19,991 bases of DNA, from the NCBI GenBank assembly GCA_000697335.1, contig JNEM01008193.1:1-19991 (forward strand), in the 5' to 3' direction. Made by a program: the position numbers and the translations under genes. Positions 10,301-19,991 of this stretch are shown piece by piece (positions within the stretch are counted from its first letter, which is position 1; the number at the start of each line of letters is the position of its first letter). The notes under the pieces were generated by a model, which was not told the DNA's origin, did no database searches, and saw only the letters and a list, made by a program, of their open reading frames with translations. The stretch is from Conidiobolus incongruus B7586. Its lineage: Eukaryota; Entomophthoromycota; Entomophthoromycetes; Entomophthorales; Conidiobolaceae.

Positions 10301-12727
10301 AGCTCCAACTTTGTCGAAAGTCATACCGATATCTTCTACAGTATTTCGACGAGTGTAGCTCAATTGACAAACTGTCTACCCAAAGATTTTGCATTAATTA
10401 AAAAGGTAGTACAGTTGTTGGTCACAGGAATGGTTGCCGACGACAATATGCCTGATGAATGGATCGGCTACAGTTGCGGCCGCGGTCTCGGCACTGTCTT
10501 TCAAGCACTCTGTTCCAACTTCATCGGTGGCCAACTGACAGACGGTGACAGTAATTTGACCACTGTGTTGGATCTTCTGAATTTGATTATTGACACATTC
10601 GCCCAGAGTCTACAATACTTGGACACTCACGACGTCTCATTCCTCATGGAGGGAGGTATACGCTTGGGCTACAATGATGTATCAATGAGCTATTTCAGTC
10701 TTCAGAGACTGTACCAAATCGACATCCCATGCAATCCCATCGCAAACCCATCTGAAATTCTGAACCAACTGGTATTTCAACTTGAGAGTTTGTCGGACCC
10801 TAATGCTGGTTTAGTTCCAAGTCTTGAACTGGTACACAAATTGACCGCATTGACAATTTCTGTGCCATATTTTGCCCCTTGTCTCCAACTATTGACTAGT
10901 GACAAAAATCACGAAACACAGTTGGAACTCCAAGTAATTAATTTGATGACTAGAGTTATTCAATTCTTGGATGCACCTCAATGGTCGCAACTGCGGGGTT
11001 ATTGCAATATGGCGTATGGTACATTCCTTCACATTCGTGTAAGTTTGAAGGGAGGTGCCAACAGTTTGGCCAAGTACTACAGTCTTATGAATATGCACTT
11101 GGAGCACTTGGATTCCAATCTTTCAACTACACTCAATTCGCATCAGCGTCTCGCTTTCCTTATGGGATTATGTAGTTTGTTGGGTGTGGATCCTATTGGA
11201 TACTCTAAAGTACAACCATTTTGCACTTCGAGTCAATGCTCACTAAATAATGTCAAGAGAGCCCTAGCTGTTTTGCAGAATTATAGCGGACTTTCAAACC
11301 CACAATACTTGGATGATTTGAGAAGCTGTCGCAGTGTTGTGTGTATGGCCTCTCAACTTATCCACTCTAGTTCTATTGAGCCTAGGGAAGATACTTTATA
11401 TAGAAGATTGTTAATTACAGTTAATAGTAGCTTACAAATTACTTCAAGTCATTTGGAGCCGAGAGATTATTCGAGATTCCCATTGGCAACAAGCTATTTG
11501 AGATCTATCTTTGAAGCTCTGTCGCAATACGGCGGGGCGAAACAATGCTTCAACGTGAATTTAATGCTCCTCGAATCCCTCGAATCCCTTCAGCTGCCAC
11601 TACCACCCGTAAACTGGTTCCCAATTCTCGCATCCATAGCCCCTCTCTGCAAAAACAATAATAGGGTCACATTGTTGAAATTTGTCATTCAAAACTTTGT
11701 TAAATCCAATTCAATGATGGAATTCTACCTCAACGAATTGGACCAAATCGCTATTCAAATACCTAATTACAATGACGACGCCCTCAACCTCCTGCTGGGT
11801 CCGGAAGGTCTTGGTACAGTCCTCAATCTCGTAGGCTTTGGCACACTTGACGATCCCAAAACCCTACGCGGAGGTTGGGGTGCTATTCTCAAGCTTGTGA
11901 CAGTATCCCTACGTCGATTGGAGTCTACAGTCCTGAAAACGTGTCAAATTCTACTCAGAAAGCCTAGACTTTACCCCGCTTTGACTACTTTATTAACGAC
12001 GTTGACGCATTGTTTGCAGTCGGGTATTCACACTGACGTGAATCGATCGGAACTTGAACGCGTTAGGGACAGTTTTTTCCAATTTTTTAGTGATTCTTAC
12101 ATGAATTTAAATCTAGCAACAATTGACACCAAACACGATACTCTCTTAACACTAATGATAGGGTTATCATCTTTCGATCATGACACCATCGACCACATTG
12201 TAGATACTTTGAATTCTGACATTAAGTCCCAATCCCATTTGGGACCAATCCTCCACCATCTCTGTCTTATATCAAATCATAGAGGTACCAAATTGGCATT
12301 GAAAGCTTTCAGCCACATTCTCACCCAAGAGACTACAAATCCTTCTTTATTCAACTGGCTCGTAAAAACATTTGCTATGGATCTTAACCATCAAAAGATC
12401 GTATCCATACTTAATCTTATCATTTTATCCACTTCCAACTCCAACGAAAAGTCTAAGGTTGTGGATAGGGGATTAAAGTTTTTGCTGCAATTATTCCAAG
12501 TATATATCTCTCCAAATACTATAGTTACGAAAGATCATAGTGATTTTGTCAACAGCTGTACTACATTGTTTAAGATATATACAACTTTTAGAGATGTTGA
12601 CAACGCTATGATATTGAATCGCTTATCAATTTTGAAGGAAGGAATCAACAATGATACCGACCAAAACCCAGTCCGAGATAGATGCTTATTGGTGATGAAT
12701 ATTTGGGAAAATATTTTAAAAAATTAA
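7346..12727 (+). CDS. focadhesin/RST1-like HEAT-repeat protein (DUF3730)
   Basis: This is a 1793-residue soluble protein made almost wholly of paired amphipathic helices, with no signal peptide or membrane segment. Residues about 490-750 fit the DUF3730 pattern of focadhesin and plant RST1: the GIRMMYALYTNNNKIWPTLR helix pair, LTTLRELCASKGGEYGPDLF, and the INSIVAADAVEVLAVYKVVI block, ending in FFVRNEALGALNGF. This is followed near 788-800 by EEIEAMSRSQF, resembling the family's E-MPRG/SRR-type segment. The length matches human focadhesin (about 1800 aa). Family knowledge: RST1 and focadhesin associate with the SKI complex and the cytoplasmic exosome in RNA decay; human focadhesin was also described at focal adhesions. 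By inference this gene serves the RNA role. It is a single 5.4-kb exon, in contrast to three introns in LYS12. By eye the first 1.2 kb is more AT-rich than the middle. Start chosen as the first ATG in frame; a two-codon upstream ORF overlaps it. Other HEAT-repeat giants such as Ecm29 fit less well. Confidence 0.8.
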   Translation: MTSKSPTYLADDYKRRLESHHINVKLEGLQILYKKLQKYSAVDTSTTKAMDSNQHELQSQLLQIMTGSKYGNLMANYGLEVAYNLVREGKWNWFDMTNRILQTTNTKDSISLEFGINYLFKLLSLLIPQNPNQKFKLPPNFSHPLIQILKSESEFSSQLILKQYCQFLKDDNLIPKILIMEPFLNWVLTKDHKGEFSSILYFQHLIKSIDQNNMMENEEGYSELVVITSLNWIQLLNTSNCCKGVNLLEYLINWLISKLQGQSKAKLFNSAFQNQLNQLIQLHLMNFLCKNHFDNRPIYSELSLLLKWIQLVDVKFPNELYLACSHLLLTSHSIQDRNLILDVLEFGTWLDHVSSATLPTMILPLLSIVDQSILKSLQGRIKSLLRRVITKIDTQIANSETPPSLDLTAILLNHSKLDHHHQFLIGGPLAQIVWSTQTLSNVSSNLDQLEFSNIDNHLKILLMSAFTIHPNDTIKSKALERYLECLASNTEYLLPSIALFIYLLNCNATPTTLPYLLYQAFPALVSTSDPFVLTKLLKHTERVINMKVGFQTNSVTSAVGIRMMYALYTNNNKIWPTLRFIITNWIKARKSAANRSDLKPSAPNELELAALTTLRELCASKGGEYGPDLFPLLSSLVQFVPLHPLSLSYVLACINSIVAADAVEVLAVYKVVIAPLIDQLLPDETHPLIQMEICKFYREIVRKSEDTESYIILIDDLLHTKLKPLIFPLQANVDFFVRNEALGALNGFESAKILSVLPPTPADLIQSMLETGSGQANWIPLLGNLITEEIEAMSRSQFKGQSTFVDSASGSAGQERSKKVKESLDAIADTFRSTGLINHPPGMKSGIHLANMLLFFKTDKDQIIANRDRLIKVAISEITFGDDLLLRLTNFDSWVQFFLIATTVPEALTDCNKVDDCPLDLKWVQLTIANLTGIITTNSIPSQVANACSALGAICIALKLSGRETLSDAFGTQVLKSLLAKSESLSSNFVESHTDIFYSISTSVAQLTNCLPKDFALIKKVVQLLVTGMVADDNMPDEWIGYSCGRGLGTVFQALCSNFIGGQLTDGDSNLTTVLDLLNLIIDTFAQSLQYLDTHDVSFLMEGGIRLGYNDVSMSYFSLQRLYQIDIPCNPIANPSEILNQLVFQLESLSDPNAGLVPSLELVHKLTALTISVPYFAPCLQLLTSDKNHETQLELQVINLMTRVIQFLDAPQWSQLRGYCNMAYGTFLHIRVSLKGGANSLAKYYSLMNMHLEHLDSNLSTTLNSHQRLAFLMGLCSLLGVDPIGYSKVQPFCTSSQCSLNNVKRALAVLQNYSGLSNPQYLDDLRSCRSVVCMASQLIHSSSIEPREDTLYRRLLITVNSSLQITSSHLEPRDYSRFPLATSYLRSIFEALSQYGGAKQCFNVNLMLLESLESLQLPLPPVNWFPILASIAPLCKNNNRVTLLKFVIQNFVKSNSMMEFYLNELDQIAIQIPNYNDDALNLLLGPEGLGTVLNLVGFGTLDDPKTLRGGWGAILKLVTVSLRRLESTVLKTCQILLRKPRLYPALTTLLTTLTHCLQSGIHTDVNRSELERVRDSFFQFFSDSYMNLNLATIDTKHDTLLTLMIGLSSFDHDTIDHIVDTLNSDIKSQSHLGPILHHLCLISNHRGTKLALKAFSHILTQETTNPSLFNWLVKTFAMDLNHQKIVSILNLIILSTSNSNEKSKVVDRGLKFLLQLFQVYISPNTIVTKDHSDFVNSCTTLFKIYTTFRDVDNAMILNRLSILKEGINNDTDQNPVRDRCLLVMNIWENILKN

Positions 12728-14246
12728 ATAATGTAAAATTTCATTTTTATTAACTATATTCAATTCCAACAAATAAATTATTTACATTAAATATTATCTA
12801 TAATTTTTATTCATACAGTTTTATCAAATTGAATTAAAATTTTTGGAAAAAATTTTAACTTCCTTTTAATAAGTTGTTATCAGATAAATTTTGCAATTCT
12901 CACAGATATTTCAATCCAACATAATTTTAGATCAATTAAATTTGGTTAATATAAAACTCTTCATTAATTCTTTATCAAGATGAAGCCAAGCATAAATATA
13001 AGGGATTTCATACTTAAATTCTTTCTAATGTATGTTCTTTATATTGAGACACAATATATTAATATCAAGTTAAACCATTTCAATATATTTTTCTACTTGA
13101 ATTTTTTCATATAAAAAACTACAATAATGTAGATTATATTTCAATGAATTCATTCTTAATATTCATATTTTAAGTAAAAATTTATAATACTTAGTTGATA
13201 ACTAATTGAAATGATTATTAAAGTCAATCAGAAAAATTAAAAATTTATATTTAAAAAATTTGATTCTTATATAATACCAAATTTATATATTATTGGATTA
13301 TTACTTATTGTATAATGTAAAATGTAACATAGATTAGTTTCATTATTTCAATATATTATATCTTTTTATCTTTGATTTAATGATTATAATATTTATATAT
13401 TAAATTATTTAATTGAATTATTTTTGATTGAGTCTTAACATTCATTCTGAATTTATATTTATAGTTACATTTAACAAATAAATAAAATTTATATACGGTT
13501 TTGTTATTTATGAACTCCAAGATATTTGAAGAACATTTCAATTGAATTATTACCTTTAACTTTCAAATTGATATTATTTACACAAAATATATTGAATATG
13601 AATATTTGGATATTTAAACATTTAATATTATTTTAAACTTCATTTATACTCCTTAAAAATATCCTATAGACTTTACTGTATTTTGATAAACTGATAAATA
13701 ACCCAATTCCTTGCATAATTTATAATTGATTTGTAGGTTAAAATTTATATCAGCAATACCTCAAAATGATTACCACTCATAAGTTGCATAAAATATTGAT
13801 TACGAAATATTTGAGATAATCAAAGTAGTTATTTTCTACGCAAATGCGCAATTTATTTAATAAGCTTGAAATATTAGAAATGGATCTTTAGAGTCTTCAA
13901 GTCACACAAATGTAATTATTTACCTCAATCTGGACTTTACTATTATATATTCAATTTGTATTTTATAGAAATATATTATAATTAAGTATTTAGTTCATTA
14001 GTTAAAAATGACAAATTAGTATCAACAACGACTTAATATTTTTACAATTAATAATGTTTTGAATATATATAAGAATGATTCTATCCAAAAATGCAGTTAA
14101 TTATAATTTGTAATAATTCAATTTTTCTTTGTAGTGATTTTGTCAAATAGTTTTTTTTAGATTTAATAGTACTATTTCAAATATATTATACGTCATTAAT
14201 TTTCAAAACACCCTAATTTCACATATTGGATAGAAAAAAATAATGA

Positions 14247-14281
<35 letters not shown>

Positions 14282-14437
14282 AATTTATAAACTTTGAATG
14301 TGTATAAATTTAAAATTCTCAAAAAAACATCTTAGAACACTCAACCAATATAGATTTGAATATTGTTGTATTTCAAAATTAATCATCTCTTCCAGTTTGA
14401 TAGCTAAACCAATATTATTTCTATTTTAAGCTGGCTT
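12728..14437. other. AT-rich intergenic region
   Basis: This 1.7-kb interval between the focadhesin-like gene and the repeat at 14438 has no intact coding stretch. The first part must hold the 3' end of the focadhesin-like transcript. On the - strand around 13490-13810 short readable patches faintly recall a piggyBac transposase (reported as a finding, not a feature). An AT microsatellite lies at 14250-14277. Confidence 0.55.
14250..14277. repeat. (AT)n microsatellite
   Basis: About 14 uninterrupted AT units. Shorter AT runs occur elsewhere (for example about 1121-1137 and 6956-6971), but this is the longest in the window. Confidence 0.9.
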
Positions 14438-14646
14438 TGTCAGTATATAATTGAAGGATACTCTTTGTTCTCTTTATTTTCTTTATTAGATTTTATCCAA
14501 ATCCCATATCATTCATTGATTCAATTATTTAAACCTACAGTCCCGATACGTTAAAGAGCAGGATTAATAAATAATTTACTAAATCATATTTTGAGTACTT
14601 TTCTAACTACGATCTTTATTTATAAAACTTAATATAAAACACAACA
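14438..14646 (+). repeat. interspersed repeat, copy 1 (small LTR- or SINE-like)
   Basis: This stretch aligns with 18922-19199 in the same orientation. The best-kept core is AGCAGGATTAATAAATAATT (14557-14576 here), followed by AAATCATATT and GTACTTTTCTAAC in both. Upstream, GATACT.TTT, CTTTATTAGA and AATTATTTAAAC also match. Both copies can be framed as TGTYAG...CAACA, which resembles LTR ends, but no flanking duplication is visible. This copy lacks a stretch of about 75 bases present in copy 2. The family is not identified. Confidence 0.6.
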
Positions 14647-14820
14647 ATATGTTTAAAATGGTTGAAAAATTGACCTAGTTAATTAATGAATGTAATCAAA
14701 TGATAAATGAGTTATTTACAAAGGTTTAAAACTTTAACAATATAATATATATTAAATGATTATAGCCGAATACAAATTAGTTAATTTATATAATATATTA
14801 ACAAGTCAAACTCATTCAAA

Positions 14821-15954
14821 TTATTGACCACCACCAATCAACCCTTGCAACTTATTTTTAGCAACGCCACTCAATTCTGTGCTAACAGTCCTCATAATAT
14901 TATCCTCCAAAGCTTGCATCAATTCCCCAGTCACTCGGTTCACCTTGTCCTTAACGCGGTTAAAAAACTCTTCCAAGAATTCGCCTCCCTTGCCGCTGAG
15001 AATAGGATTGGATTGGATTTTTTGCTCCACCTTGTCCATTAACTTTTGGCCTGCGTTCATGAGATCACTCATAAAGCCACGATCCCTGACTTCGCCAGAA
15101 TCCATACCTCGAGATCCTTGGTATTGGTTTTGGTCATAGTTTTGACCTTGATTGTAGTTGGGTTGGTTGTTATAACCTTCTTGGTTAAAGTTTTGTCCTT
15201 GGTCGTAACCAGATTGATTGTTATTGAATTGTTGACCTTGATTGAAGTTCTGATTTTGATTGTGACTCTGATCATAATTCTGAGGAGCTTGATTGAAATT
15301 ACCTTGATTATTATAGCTAGAATGATAATTGACATTAGGATCCCTATCCATAAATTTATCTAGAACTCGTCTGGCATCTTGGGGTACCTGATCCACCACC
15401 AAGTTGTAGATTTTTTCCAGTTCTTGCTTCACAAGTGGTCGACAATTCTCAACAGATCTGTGTACGAAGTTATCTACAAAGTCACCCGAGCCGGAATCAC
15501 CTATGGCTCTAGAGCCGGAGCCTTGGTCGTTGGGATTGGTTTCGCGAGCTTTGATTTCTAGGGAGCGTTTCGCAATTTCGATAACACCGTCAGTTACTCT
15601 GTTGGTAGTTCCTTCTGTCACATTATCTACAAGTTGACGCACCTTCTGCTGAATCTCACCAATAATTTCACTTAATTTGGTCCTAATCATATTCTCCAAA
15701 GGTCCTGCCAAATCGTCTAAGAACCCTCTGTTAGAAGTACCACCACTCTGGGGTGTCAAGTCTTCCAAAACACGCTTAATATTATCTGGCAACTGGTTGT
15801 GCAATTCATCTCTGGATCTTTGAACATGTTGACCAACGTATTGATTCACATTGGGCTTGAGGGTGTTGAGCAGGATTGGCGTAACCTGTTGATTGATTAT
15901 ATTACTAATTTCAGGTCCCGCTACTTTGTTGATGAGGTCACCAATTATATCCAT
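14821..15954 (-). CDS. unrecognised protein with a prion-like Q/N/Y-rich centre
   Basis: This 377-residue protein is encoded by a single exon. Residues 1-200 are helix-rich and amphipathic (for example LENMIRTKLSEIIGEIQQKV at 86-105). Residues about 207-280 are almost only N, Q, Y, F, G and D in loose units such as YDQGQNFNQ, a prion-like low-complexity segment. Residues 285-377 are again helical (GGEFLEEFFNRVKDKVNRVT) and end in GLIGGGQ. The two flanks share a related motif, RGFLDDL (76-82) and RGFMSDL (292-298), suggesting an internal duplication. There is no signal peptide or membrane helix and only one cysteine (171). I do not recognise the family. The features suggest self-assembly or surface or membrane association, but that is inference. 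The start ATG at 15952-15954 sits in context CAGTATGG, and upstream sequence turns AT-rich at once. Composition is typical of the window's genes, so it is very likely real. Confidence 0.75.
   Translation of the reverse strand: MDIIGDLINKVAGPEISNIINQQVTPILLNTLKPNVNQYVGQHVQRSRDELHNQLPDNIKRVLEDLTPQSGGTSNRGFLDDLAGPLENMIRTKLSEIIGEIQQKVRQLVDNVTEGTTNRVTDGVIEIAKRSLEIKARETNPNDQGSGSRAIGDSGSGDFVDNFVHRSVENCRPLVKQELEKIYNLVVDQVPQDARRVLDKFMDRDPNVNYHSSYNNQGNFNQAPQNYDQSHNQNQNFNQGQQFNNNQSGYDQGQNFNQEGYNNQPNYNQGQNYDQNQYQGSRGMDSGEVRDRGFMSDLMNAGQKLMDKVEQKIQSNPILSGKGGEFLEEFFNRVKDKVNRVTGELMQALEDNIMRTVSTELSGVAKNKLQGLIGGGQ
15115..15336 (-). repeat. degenerate coding repeat (Q/N/Y-rich segment)
   Basis: This stretch encodes residues about 207-280 of the 377-aa protein. 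CAA and AAC/AAT codons alternate with TAC/TTT codons in irregular units of roughly 7-12 residues (NYDQ, QNFNQG, GYDQGQNF, NYNQGQ). The units are too varied to be a recent tandem expansion. The opposite strand consequently contains long spurious hydrophobic reading frames. Confidence 0.7.
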
Positions 15955-16560
15955 ACTGTTATATTGTTTGTTAAAATATAATGATTATAACTTTTGAATT
16001 TGCAAAATGTTTTTAGATGTTCAAACTAATATATATTATTACTATGATGTCATTGATTAAAGTGAAATTTTAAATTGGTGGGAATGTTTCAGTTAAATTG
16101 AGACTGATGTTAATTGAATATTTGGCATAATATTTGTAATGTTCTTATGATTTGGAAATTGTCTAGTTCTGAAATCATGTCTCATTAAGCTTGCATTAGT
16201 TGATTATTTGGAAGATTTCGTTGAAAGTTTATTTCATTGTTTATTTTTTATTCTATAGCTTATTGAGATATACTCAATTGATTTTTAGTTTTTTAATTTT
16301 TATTTTTTGAATGCATTTAATCATTAAAGAACTATTTATTGAAAAGATTCAAGATAATAAATTTGATTGCATAATATTCAAAAAAATATTATGTATTATT
16401 ATTTGTACCATGTATTAAAATATTGTTATTGGATAGCAGATTTGTGATATTTTGCTAAGTTAATAATGCCATTTTTAGTAGAAATAAACAGTTGAATAAT
16501 ATTAAATAAACTATTAATTCGATTGTTAATCCTTATTTATTAATATTTTACATTATTTTC
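15955..16560 (-). other. intergenic region: 3' flank of LYS12 and promoter side of the 377-aa gene
   Basis: About 0.6 kb of AT-rich DNA lies between two genes that both run on the - strand. It must hold the LYS12 3' end and the promoter of the Q/N-rich gene. I see no ORF or repeat. AATAAA-like hexamers are too common here to assign a polyadenylation site. Confidence 0.5.
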
Positions 16561-17854
<1,294 letters not shown>

Positions 17855-17956
17855 TTCAATTAATTAATTTCTGTTATTTAAATTTTTGATAAAAATCAAA
17901 TTTTATTTTAATTGATGACAAACTACTATTTATAATCAAATTCAATTGAATCGAAT

Positions 17957-18079
17957 TCACATTGAATTAGTATGACTCATAATTATTTGATTAGTGGCAA
18001 CTACATCTAAACGTTTGAAAGACTTAATTGCTTTGTTATTTGGTACAAGATTAGAAGTTTGGGATGGATGATGACTCAT
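17957..18079 (-). CDS. 40-codon small ORF upstream of LYS12 (uORF or microprotein)
   Basis: On the - strand an ATG at 18077-18079 in a good context (AAAATGAG) opens a 40-codon frame ending TGA at 17957-17959. The peptide begins MSHHPSQTSNLVPNNK and continues AIKSFKRLDVVATNQI. Its composition (38 G or C in 123 bases) is distinctly less AT-rich than the DNA on either side, as for the real genes here. It ends 102 bases before the LYS12 start codon on the same strand, so it could be an upstream ORF in the LYS12 leader. It could also be an independent microprotein, or part of an exon with an unrecognised splice. I do not recognise the peptide. Confidence 0.35.
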   Translation of the reverse strand: MSHHPSQTSNLVPNNKAIKSFKRLDVVATNQIIMSHTNSM

Positions 18080-18921
18080 TTTGATTAAATTTAATTAAAT
18101 TTTTGAAATTTTTTATAATTTTTTTTCTCATAAATTTAATTCAGTTGAATAAAATTTAACAAAAATCAATAGTAACTTTATGTTATTGCATATAAATATT
18201 TATAAATATTTTGTGATGTGCTATTGTAGAAATATAGTGCATAAAGTGTGTTTACTGGCTTTTTTATTCTGAATTTCAGATACATTTATTATTTGGAGAA
18301 ATGAATTTAAATAAATATCAATAATATTCCTTCTGAACTTAATATTATTGTCCCAAACAATCAGTTAAATATTGCCTTAAATATATATTTTCATTTTTTT
18401 AATTCAAGTACGATTACATAAATATCATATTTAAATTTAAATTATTAAAAATATTATGATCAAATAAATTGTAATTTTAAATATATTGAGAATATAAAAT
18501 TTTTTCATTATTGATTTTATTTAATATATTGGATATTATAAATCATTGGTGAATGTATACTTTCAAGTAAAGTACTGAGAGTATTAATTGATAAATATAT
18601 AAATAGATAAATTTACATTAAACAATAAATAAAAAAATTGTGGTTTTAATATATTCAATAAAATTTTAAACTCAATCATAAAATTCAGCATTCCCAAATA
18701 TATATACTTATATAAATATAATTGGCAAAGAATTTTACATTATCAATAACTTTCATCATAATTAAATTTGCATGCTCTAAATTAATTTGCTTAAATTTAA
18801 ATATTTTATTTGAAATATTAAAATAATTTTAAAGCTCTTATAATAAGTGTTGTATTCTAAAAATACCTATCTGACTAGATTTAATATTTAGGTTCATATT
18901 ACCCCCTGCTCATGGTGTAGT
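18080..18921. other. AT-rich intergenic region, nothing recognised
   Basis: About 0.84 kb lies between the small ORF and the interspersed repeat. A T-rich tract directly upstream of the small ORF (about 18095-18130) could be core promoter for it and LYS12. Otherwise no ORF, RNA gene or element is supported. Confidence 0.5.
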
Positions 18922-19199
18922 TGTTAGTCCATGATCAAGTGATACTTTTTAGCTCCTTTATTAGAATTTAATAAAAACCTATGTCACTCACTGAATGAAT
19001 TATTTAAACTCCAAAGTGTCAAGATTAACAAAAAGGTTTTTTTTCTCTGAATATTCTGCTACAATATCTTAATAATAGTTTTTAAGTCATATCGTCCTGA
19101 TATGATAAGGAGCAGGATTAATAAATAATTGATTAAATCATATTACAAGTACTTTTCTAACCATAATCTTTGTTTCCCAAAACTTATAAAAACTCAACA
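18922..19199 (+). repeat. interspersed repeat, copy 2 (small LTR- or SINE-like)
   Basis: This is the second copy of the repeat at 14438-14646, sharing AGCAGGATTAATAAATAATT (19111-19130), GTACTTTTCTAAC and the CAACA end. It is longer by about 75 bases in the middle. Just before and at its start, GCTCATGGTGTAGTTGTTAG (18908-18927) resembles the 5' part and A box of a tRNA, which would suit a tRNA-derived SINE. The TGTTAG...CAACA framing would instead suit a small LTR. No flanking duplication is seen, so the class is left open. Confidence 0.6.
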
Positions 19200-19991
19200 T
19201 AAGGTTATTCATATAATGATAATTATCATGATTATTTTTATATTCAAAATTACCCAGAGTTATTATTATAAATATCTACTGATTTTAAGATTAAAATTTT
19301 ATAATTTTATATAAAAAATAATATTCTATAAATATATATATTTTAGTATTTTTATAAAATATTATCTGGTACTTTAAAATCTTCTCAAAAATGATTTAAC
19401 AAAAATCAAAAAATTTACTTAATATATTCAAATTTAAAGAATATTTTATAATAGATTAGACATATTTATGCTATTTGTCATATAGACTTGATTAAATTCA
19501 ATTATTTAAAAAAATTAAGGAAACTCAATCGATATTTGAATTATTTTTCAAAATTAATATTTTAATAATCAAGATAATATCAACCAAAGGATAATTATAA
19601 TCAATTGATAGTACCAAAGCTATTCCAACTTTATATAATGCTTTTTATTTGGCTAAATAATATATAAATATTTTTAAATTTATAAAATTTCTTTTAAAAA
19701 CCATTTTTTATAATAGATAATAAAGGTTATAAAAATAAAATATATTAATATAATTAAAATATAATTGAATAAAAAAGCTATTTAAATAAATTTAATATAA
19801 TCATTATATTTTATAATTCCAAATAAACTACAAGAATTCTTACAAAGTTAAAATTTATAAATACTGATTTTATAACGAAAAAATTAAAATAAAAATTAAT
19901 ATTATTAATAATTTGAACATTTTGATCTAATATTTATAGCTCCAAATTAAATAATTTTTTTAATGTAATAATAAAAATTAATATATATAAA
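19200..19991. other. AT-rich region to window end, nothing supported
   Basis: About 0.8 kb of extremely AT-rich DNA with only short AT-driven reading frames. One faint reverse-transcriptase-like patch near 19490-19720 was considered and not accepted. Confidence 0.5.

Noticed and set aside
15046-15363. 105-codon very hydrophobic ORF, apparently a membrane protein
   Set aside because: It is antisense to the Q/N-rich coding repeat; CAA/AAC codons read backwards give Leu, Ile and Val. It has no independent support. The overlapping 15069-15335 frame is likewise an alternative frame of the same repeat.
18903-18955. tRNA gene
   Set aside because: GCTCATGGTGTAGTTGTTAG looks like a tRNA 5' half with an A box, but no matching acceptor stem, anticodon arm or intact B box follows; it belongs to the interspersed repeat.
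19129-19314. 61-codon + strand ORF
   Set aside because: It begins inside the interspersed repeat and is made of AT-driven codons (Ile, Tyr, Lys, Phe) with no recognisable feature.
19490-19720. Possible LINE-type reverse transcriptase remnant (SIDSTKAIPTLYNAF followed by KFIKFLLKTIFYN)
   Set aside because: The likeness to the D--KAFD--- / KFI-FL---Y-NR pattern is suggestive, but AT-rich sequence produces Ile/Phe/Lys/Asn strings by chance and no catalytic YADD block is seen.

Overview
The window looks like nuclear DNA of a fungus. One gene is a homoisocitrate dehydrogenase (LYS12) of the alpha-aminoadipate lysine pathway, which is essentially the fungal route. It has a mitochondrial presequence and three very short spliceosomal introns (51, 53 and 59 bp). 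By eye the non-coding DNA is extremely AT-rich while genes stand out as islands of near-normal composition. This fits an early-diverging, zygomycete-grade fungus, but the lineage is an inference and cannot be fixed from this sequence.

Layout. Bases 1 to about 7075 are a graveyard of transposable elements. I recognise four decayed copies of one mariner (DD34D) family by aligning them with each other: copy A (1-434, + strand, cut by the window edge), copy B (1001-2325, +, end to end), copy E (about 2326-4036, - strand) and copy D (about 5597-7075, -). Copies B and E meet tail to tail. Copy E is split by a 399-bp solo LTR at 2696-3094 flanked by identical 5-bp target duplications. A second, GC-richer LTR-like island lies at about 4499-4954.

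Three genes follow. A 1793-codon intronless gene (7346-12727, +) encodes a focadhesin/RST1-like HEAT-repeat protein with a recognisable DUF3730 region. Its start codon overlaps the stop of a two-codon upstream ORF. A 377-codon gene (14821-15954, -) encodes an unrecognised protein with a prion-like Q/N/Y-rich centre between helix-rich ends. LYS12 (16561-17854, -, four exons, 376 aa) follows, with a 40-codon small ORF upstream of it (17957-18079, -) that is either an upstream ORF in its leader or a separate microprotein.

Two diverged copies of another interspersed repeat lie at about 14438-14646 and 18922-19199. The last 0.8 kb is AT-rich with nothing I can support.

The three genes do not form an evident pathway or operon: one is inferred to act in RNA quality control (SKI/exosome link), one is unknown and one is lysine biosynthesis. 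I found no clear new multi-gene system. The most informative observations are the nested transposon history, the orphan prion-like protein, the small ORF ahead of LYS12 and the start/stop overlap at the focadhesin-like gene.
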